Source: an uncultured Alphaproteobacteria bacterium (GTDB lineage: Bacteria; Pseudomonadota; Alphaproteobacteria; Thalassobaculales; Thalassobaculaceae). Taken from it: a DNA stretch of 11,301 nucleotides. A model generated the notes under the pieces. That model made no database searches and was not told where the DNA came from. It was given only the letters and a program-made list of their open reading frames with translations. The stretch spans positions 1-11,301 of the forward strand of contig CALIMD010000163.1 of assembly GCA_938028645.1 (NCBI GenBank). Direction: 5' to 3'. Shown in pieces: positions 7,241 to 11,301 of the stretch. The position numbers and the translations under genes were made by a program. Position 1 is the first letter of the stretch. Each line of letters opens with the position of its first letter.

Positions 7241-7251
7241 ATCAACATTAA

Positions 7252-8352
7252 TTAGCTTGTGAATAATGAGGAAGACTCGATCGACCAGCACAAAACTACT
7301 GAATCTCCTACCTTATTTGTTGTGTGCCTTGATCTTTGTGAGTGATTTTCCATCACATTTATTGTAGCTGTTTTTTCCCCAGTAACTTCAACATGATACA
7401 TCGACGCCTGTCCAAAATAAGTAATATTTTTCACAACACCTGAAAGTTTATTATGATGTGAGTTAACTACATCAGCATCTTCGAAATTTATTTTTTCAGG
7501 GCGTATTCCCAACCAACAATCTTGGCCAATTCGTAATGAATTATTTCCCTCAACAGTAAATGCATCTTTTGAGATTCTGGTAATAACTTTAAAAACATCA
7601 CCATCTATCTCGCTTAATTGACATCCTATAAAATTAATTGAACCAATAAAATCTGCCACAAACTTATTAGAAGGAAATTCGTATAAATCACTTGGCGATG
7701 CCACTTGTTGTATAGTCCCCTCATTCATGACGGCAATCCGGTCTGCCATTGATAGTGCTTCCTGCTGATCATGTGTGATCAAAATGAATGTGATTCCAAG
7801 ATTTTTCTGTAATCGAATGAGTTCCTGTCTCATTTCATTTCTCAATTTAGCATCTAGAGCTGATAGCGGTTCATCCAGAAGTAAAACCTGAGGTTTTTTT
7901 ATTAACGCACGTGCCAACGCCACTCTTTGAAGTTGTCCGCCTGAGAGTTGTTGGGGCAACCTATTTTCAAGGCCTGATAACTTTACGAGAGACAGCATTG
8001 ACTTTACCCGTCGAGCTTGTTCATCCCTCGCAACACCATCCACTTTTAATCCAAATGCAACATTGTCCAAGACATTCATATGTGGAAATAATGCATAGGA
8101 CTGAAACACCATATTAATGGAACGTTTGTTTGGAGGCACATTTTGCATGTTAATATTCTCAATATATAACGATCCAGAATCTGGAATTTCAAATCCAGCT
8201 AATACTCTCAGAAGTGTCGTTTTACCGCATCCCGACGGTCCTATGATTGAAAAAAATTCCCCTTCAAAGATATCTAAATCTATTTCTTTAATAGCCTCTA
8301 AGGTCCCGTAATTTTTAGATATGCCTTTAAGCTGCACGATAGAACGGTTCAT
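7252..8352 (-). CDS. potA: Polyamine-type ABC transporter ATP-binding protein (PotA/PotG family)
   Basis: Cytoplasmic ATPase of a spermidine/putrescine-type importer, 366 residues from the chosen start. It shows Walker A GPSGCGKTT at 38-46, Q-loop Gln84, signature LSGGQ at 136-140, Walker B VLLLDEP at 156-162, D-loop SALD at 164-167 and switch His194. A C-terminal TOBE-type regulatory domain follows from about 275 (GIRPEKINF at 282-290). The frame is open further upstream to a TTG at 8391, but the ATG at 8352 is preferred: it overlaps the permease stop as ATGA, and the protein then begins MNRSIVQLKGISKNYG, as is normal for the family. It is the last gene of the operon and ends 11 bp from the convergent AbrB-family gene. 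PotA and PotG cannot be told apart here; the symbol marks the family. Confidence 0.92.
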   Translation of the reverse strand: MNRSIVQLKGISKNYGTLEAIKEIDLDIFEGEFFSIIGPSGCGKTTLLRVLAGFEIPDSGSLYIENINMQNVPPNKRSINMVFQSYALFPHMNVLDNVAFGLKVDGVARDEQARRVKSMLSLVKLSGLENRLPQQLSGGQLQRVALARALIKKPQVLLLDEPLSALDAKLRNEMRQELIRLQKNLGITFILITHDQQEALSMADRIAVMNEGTIQQVASPSDLYEFPSNKFVADFIGSINFIGCQLSEIDGDVFKVITRISKDAFTVEGNNSLRIGQDCWLGIRPEKINFEDADVVNSHHNKLSGVVKNITYFGQASMYHVEVTGEKTATINVMENHSQRSRHTTNKVGDSVVLCWSIESSSLFTS

Positions 8353-9200
8353 GGTTTTTCGATCTCTTGCACCCAACTCCTTTGAATCCAAATTGCAATT
8401 GCGGCCAGAGCAATAGTAATCAGCAACAATATGGTCGATGCAGCATTTACTTCAGGCGTTACGGAAAACCGTACCATGGAATAAATTTTTAGCGGTACCG
8501 TAGTAGTTTCTGGTCCAGACATAAAAAAAGTTATTACAAAGTCATCTAACGAAAGTGTAAACGCAAGGAGCGAGCTTACGACAAGAGCAGGTTTAAGGTG
8601 CGGAAAGAGAACATTCTTAAAAATCTGTTTGTGGTTAGCGCCTAGATCTAGCGCAGCCTCCTCTTGGGCTAAATTAAATGTAGCTAATCGGGCACGAATA
8701 ATTACAGCTACAAATGGAAAGCTGAATAAAATATGTGCACAGGTTATCTTTGAAAGATTTAATGGCCAGGGTAAATCGTTAGGCCAGCCGCATAGTTTAA
8801 AAAAAACTAATAGAGCTATGCCAATACATATTTCTGGAATGATAATAGGAACAAGAATTATTCCCTCGTATACCGACTTATATGAAAAACGGAACCGCCA
8901 CAGTAATAAAGCTGTTAAAGTGCCCAAAATTAAACTAAATAAAGTATTGAAAAAAGCAATGGATAACGAATTAAAAAATGCCTCAATTAAGTTATTGTTT
9001 TGAAGGGCTTTTTCATAATATTTAAATGTAAAACCATGCCAGGTGACATTTCTTCGGCTATCATTAAATGAAAATATGACTAACACTATTATGGGAGCAT
9101 AAAGAAAGACTATGGTGCAACATAGCGCCATTCTAAACCACCACTGATGGAAATAATTAAATAATCTGTTTTGACAATTTTTATTCTGCTGTTGGTTCAC
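8349..9200 (-). CDS. potC: Polyamine-type ABC transporter permease (PotC/PotI family)
   Basis: Second inner-membrane permease of the importer; 283 residues and about six hydrophobic segments. The first follows a polar Gln/Asn-rich start (about 24-45, with LYAPIIVLVIFSFN typical of PotC). The ATPase-contacting EAA loop is at 179-203 (QEEAALDLGANHKQIFKNVL). FTLSLDDFVITFFMSGP at 214-230, preceded by VVSSLLA, is the characteristic PotC/PotI stretch. The start is GTG, overlapping the preceding permease stop as GTGA (9197-9200). A strong AAGGAG eight bases upstream supports it over the internal ATG at codon 24, which would fall right at the first membrane segment. The stop overlaps the ATPase start. 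Family membership is clear; PotC versus PotI is not resolved. Confidence 0.92.
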   Translation of the reverse strand: MNQQQNKNCQNRLFNYFHQWWFRMALCCTIVFLYAPIIVLVIFSFNDSRRNVTWHGFTFKYYEKALQNNNLIEAFFNSLSIAFFNTLFSLILGTLTALLLWRFRFSYKSVYEGIILVPIIIPEICIGIALLVFFKLCGWPNDLPWPLNLSKITCAHILFSFPFVAVIIRARLATFNLAQEEAALDLGANHKQIFKNVLFPHLKPALVVSSLLAFTLSLDDFVITFFMSGPETTTVPLKIYSMVRFSVTPEVNAASTILLLITIALAAIAIWIQRSWVQEIEKP

Positions 9201-10081
9201 GGCCTATTCTCCTTCGAACCAAAATACCGTCGGCGCAGCCAAAAATATCTGAGTGCTAGCGCACCAAATGTTAAATAGATTAGAGTCATAGAAAGTGCAG
9301 AACCAAATGGCCAATCATTGGCAGCCAGAAACTGCCTCTCTATAACGTTTGCTATCATTTGACTACTAGGCCCTCCTAATAACTCTGGCGTTAAAAAAGA
9401 GCCTAAAGCAGGAATAAATACCAGTATACAGCCCGAAATTATAGAAGGTGCCATTATTGGCAACACAACAGCGGTCATTATCTTAAACTGCCGTGCTCCA
9501 AGGTCTGACGCGGCCTCGAGTAATGATTTGTTGAAGCCCTCAAACCCAGCATATAAAGGCAAAATCATAAATGGAAGATGGATGTATACCAATCCTAAAA
9601 TCACTGCCGCATCATTATACAGCAAAATGAGCGGCTCGAAGGGAATGCCTAATAAATTAGCAACCCATTCCAACGAAAAGTTAAAGAATCCTCTTGTCCG
9701 AAAGACAGCGATTAGTGCGTACGTCCGGATTAGGAGATTAACCCAAAACGGTAATACCACAATCATTAAAAGAATGGGCTTCCAACTTTTGGGAGCGCTA
9801 GCAATACCAATGGCAAGGGGAAAGCCTATGAGAAAACAAATCGAGGTTGTTAAACCGGCTATTCCCATACTTTTGAAAAAGACTGAAAGATACACAGGAT
9901 CGAAGGCACGGATATAATTATCTAAAACCCAACTAGCCGAAATATCAACTAGTCCCTGTTTTGCTGAAAAGCTAAAAATACTAATTATCACGATTGGAAC
10001 TAATAAAAACATTAGCATCCAAAGGGTTGGCAGACAAAAAGTTAGCCAGAACGCTAACCTATGATTTCTTACGCTCTTCAT
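9197..10081 (-). CDS. potB: Polyamine-type ABC transporter permease (PotB/PotH family)
   Basis: First permease of the polyamine-type importer, 294 residues. The N-terminal membrane segment is at about 10-38 (LTFCLPTLWMLMFLLVPIVI). PFWVNLLIRTYA at 111-122 is the mark of PotB/PotH, and the EAA loop LLEAASDLGARQFKIMTAV lies at 187-205. It ends with a basic tail (FWLRRRYFGSK). The gene starts 35 bp after the binding-protein stop. Its ATG has no nearby ribosome site: a GAGGAG lies about 24 bases upstream, too far for normal use. In-frame stops directly upstream (TAG, TGA) exclude a longer start. Translation may therefore depend on coupling to the upstream gene, or be weaker, which would fit a permease being needed in smaller amounts than its binding protein. 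Confidence 0.92.
   Translation of the reverse strand: MKSVRNHRLAFWLTFCLPTLWMLMFLLVPIVIISIFSFSAKQGLVDISASWVLDNYIRAFDPVYLSVFFKSMGIAGLTTSICFLIGFPLAIGIASAPKSWKPILLMIVVLPFWVNLLIRTYALIAVFRTRGFFNFSLEWVANLLGIPFEPLILLYNDAAVILGLVYIHLPFMILPLYAGFEGFNKSLLEAASDLGARQFKIMTAVVLPIMAPSIISGCILVFIPALGSFLTPELLGGPSSQMIANVIERQFLAANDWPFGSALSMTLIYLTFGALALRYFWLRRRYFGSKENRP
9209..9214 (-). promoter_or_regulatory. Ribosome binding site that decides the GTG start of the PotC-like gene
   Basis: AAGGAG on the - strand lies eight bases before the GTG at 9200, inside the end of the PotB-like gene. It is one of the strongest ribosome sites in the window and supports the GTG start. Confidence 0.65.
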
Positions 10082-10116
10082 TATTCACTACTTTGTTTGG
10101 GTTTACTCCTCGATAA

Positions 10117-11193
10117 TTACGCGGCCAAGACCCTACTCCAAGCTTCTTGATATAGTCGGACTACATCCGCCCCCAAATAAACCGTCGATTCACACGATGA
10201 TAACGTTTCCTCTGAAGGGTAAATGGCCGGGTTATTTATATAACTGGCTGGCATCAGCTGTTTTGCTGCCATATTAGGGGTTGCGTATTGAATAAACTCG
10301 GCGATCTTGGCTCCCGCTTCGGCCTCGAGGAGAAAGTTAATAAAACGATGGGCATTTCTAGGATGAGGAGCCCCCCTGGGAATTGCTAACGCATCTTCCC
10401 AGACAATAGATCCTTCCTTTGGGACAACATAAGATATATCTGGGTCTTCTTCCATTGCCTGCAATATGTCGCCATTCCACTCCATAGTGATATCCACCTC
10501 GCCTGATAATAATAGGTCTTGACCATTATCTGGTGCAAAAACCTTTATATTCGGCTTCTGGTTTATAAGCAGTTTTTCTGCATCTTTTATAATTTTTGGA
10601 TCCCTAGTATTTACAGAGTAACCCATGTATTTAAATACCGCGCCAAAAACATCACTAGCTTCGCTTAAAAGTGCGCATTTTCCTTTATGGCGATCCGAAT
10701 CAAAAAGCCACTTCCAGCTATCGGGAATACCATCCATCTTAGACTTCCTATACCCAACGCCCATAGTACCCCACATATAAGGCAAAGAAAATTTACGGCC
10801 AGGATCAAATGATACATCCAAAAACGAAACCTGAATATTAGATCTGTTAGGAATAGCAGTAGTATCTAATGGCATCAGCATATCAGCTAGTATCATACGT
10901 TCCACATAATCGCTTGAAGGAACGATTAGATCATATCCCGGATTACCAGCTTTTAATTTCGCAAAAAGCTCATCATTCTCAGAGAATAAATCCATTTTTA
11001 CATTTATACCACTTACCTCTGTGAAATCTTTTAAAGTGGTTTCACCAATATACGTATCCCAATTATAAAAATTCAACTTGGCCGCTTCATAAGACCATGT
11101 ACTTGACGGGATCAACGAAAGACCCGCCGCAGCGGCTCCTGTTCCCGCCAAAAATTGCCTCCTAGATAGTTGCCCCCCAGGAAATAACTTCAT
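10117..11193 (-). CDS. potD: Tat-exported polyamine-binding periplasmic protein (PotD/PotF family)
   Basis: Binding protein of the polyamine-type importer, 358 residues from the chosen start. Residues 1-36 form a twin-arginine signal: SRRQFL at 10-15, then an Ala/Gly/Leu hydrophobic stretch, so export of a folded protein by Tat is predicted. The mature part has the PotD layout. By alignment in my head with E. coli PotD, polyamine-contact residues have counterparts: Trp45 and Tyr48 (NWDTY), Ser94/Tyr96 (PSSDY), Glu178 and Asp181, Trp239 (MEWNGD), and Trp265 with Asp267 (VWEDA). This favours a di- or polyamine ligand; the exact amine is unknown. The frame extends to an ATG at 11250, but 11193 is chosen: it has a GAGGAGG ribosome site six bases upstream and puts the Tat motif in the normal place. 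It is the first gene of its operon. Confidence 0.92.
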   Translation of the reverse strand: MKLFPGGQLSRRQFLAGTGAAAAGLSLIPSSTWSYEAAKLNFYNWDTYIGETTLKDFTEVSGINVKMDLFSENDELFAKLKAGNPGYDLIVPSSDYVERMILADMLMPLDTTAIPNRSNIQVSFLDVSFDPGRKFSLPYMWGTMGVGYRKSKMDGIPDSWKWLFDSDRHKGKCALLSEASDVFGAVFKYMGYSVNTRDPKIIKDAEKLLINQKPNIKVFAPDNGQDLLLSGEVDITMEWNGDILQAMEEDPDISYVVPKEGSIVWEDALAIPRGAPHPRNAHRFINFLLEAEAGAKIAEFIQYATPNMAAKQLMPASYINNPAIYPSEETLSSCESTVYLGADVVRLYQEAWSRVLAA

Positions 11194-11199
11194 TCCATG

Positions 11200-11206
11200 C
11201 CTCCTC
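11200..11206 (-). promoter_or_regulatory. Ribosome binding site that decides the PotD-like start
   Basis: GAGGAGG on the - strand lies six bases before the ATG at 11193. An out-of-frame ATG at 11198 sits only one base from it and meets a TGA after two codons, so it should not be used. The farther ATG at 11250 has no such site. Confidence 0.75.
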
Positions 11207-11270
11207 AAATTTATAGCAAGGTGATAACTGCTGCCTTTAATAGGCTCCATTTATTATTAATAGAAATATG

Positions 11271-11298
11271 TTTATAGATTAATTAAGGTCCGTTTTAA
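11271..11298 (-). promoter_or_regulatory. Weak promoter candidate for the Pot-type operon
   Basis: On the - strand TTAAAA (complement of 11293-11298) is followed after 16 bases by TATAAA (complement of 11271-11276), giving 4/6 and 5/6 matches to the sigma-70 consensus. The area is very AT-rich, so chance matches are expected. The window ends here, and a better promoter could lie beyond. Confidence 0.2.
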
Positions 11299-11301
11299 CC
11301 T

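Noticed and set aside
8629..9003. + strand open frame of 124 codons opposite the PotC-like gene
   Set aside because: Antisense shadow; the sense strand has clear permease motifs across the same bases.
9528..9917. + strand open frame of 129 codons opposite the PotB-like gene
   Set aside because: Antisense shadow of a well-supported permease; low-complexity basic composition, no ribosome site, no recognisable domain.
11194..11250. 19-residue N-terminal extension of the PotD-like protein from an ATG at 11250
   Set aside because: No ribosome site at 11250, and it would bury the Tat motif too far from the N-terminus; GAGGAGG before 11193 fits better.
1..11301. CRISPR, mobile element, phage or defence system
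   Set aside because: No regularly spaced repeats, transposase, integrase, tRNA-flanked att sites or defence-type domains seen; gene content and gene order are ordinary for transporter operons.

Overview
The window holds ten complete protein genes plus the 3' end of an eleventh. Base composition is AT-leaning, genes are tightly packed, and many starts and stops overlap. The proteins look like those of a low-GC alphaproteobacterium, perhaps marine. That is an inference from style and family resemblance only: there is no rRNA or other taxonomic marker here.

Layout. (1) Bases 1-201, + strand: the last 66 codons of an unrecognised, lysine-rich protein. (2) 262-5904, all on the - strand: a five-gene ABC importer operon of the dipeptide/oligopeptide/nickel (Dpp/Opp) class. 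In transcription order it encodes a secreted binding protein, permease B, permease C, ATPase D and ATPase F, which is the classic dppABCDF order. Gaps are 4-9 bp or overlaps, except for 108 bp between the binding protein and permease B; that gap holds a strong hairpin and a perfect 12-bp palindrome. (3) 5905-6169: the control region between the divergent binding-protein gene and the next gene, with two inverted repeats. (4) 6170-7240, + strand: a polytopic membrane protein of the AbrB (TIGR03082/PF05145) family with a visible internal duplication. (5) 7252-11193, all on the - strand: a four-gene polyamine-type (Pot) ABC importer operon, in the order Tat-exported binding protein, PotB-like permease, PotC-like permease, PotA-like ATPase. 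The last three genes are joined by GTGA and ATGA overlaps. (6) 11194-11301: the leader of that operon, with a weak promoter candidate.

Together the two operons would import organic nitrogen: peptides or related compounds through the first, and spermidine/putrescine-like amines through the second. The AbrB-family gene between them has no firm biochemical role. It faces away from the peptide operon and runs convergently into the polyamine operon.

I found no CRISPR array, insertion sequence, phage gene, tRNA or rRNA, toxin-antitoxin pair or defence gene. Nothing here amounts to a new multi-gene system. The second-look items are regulatory: inverted repeats, the intercistronic hairpin and the start-codon corrections. 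The unassigned AbrB-family protein is the other one.
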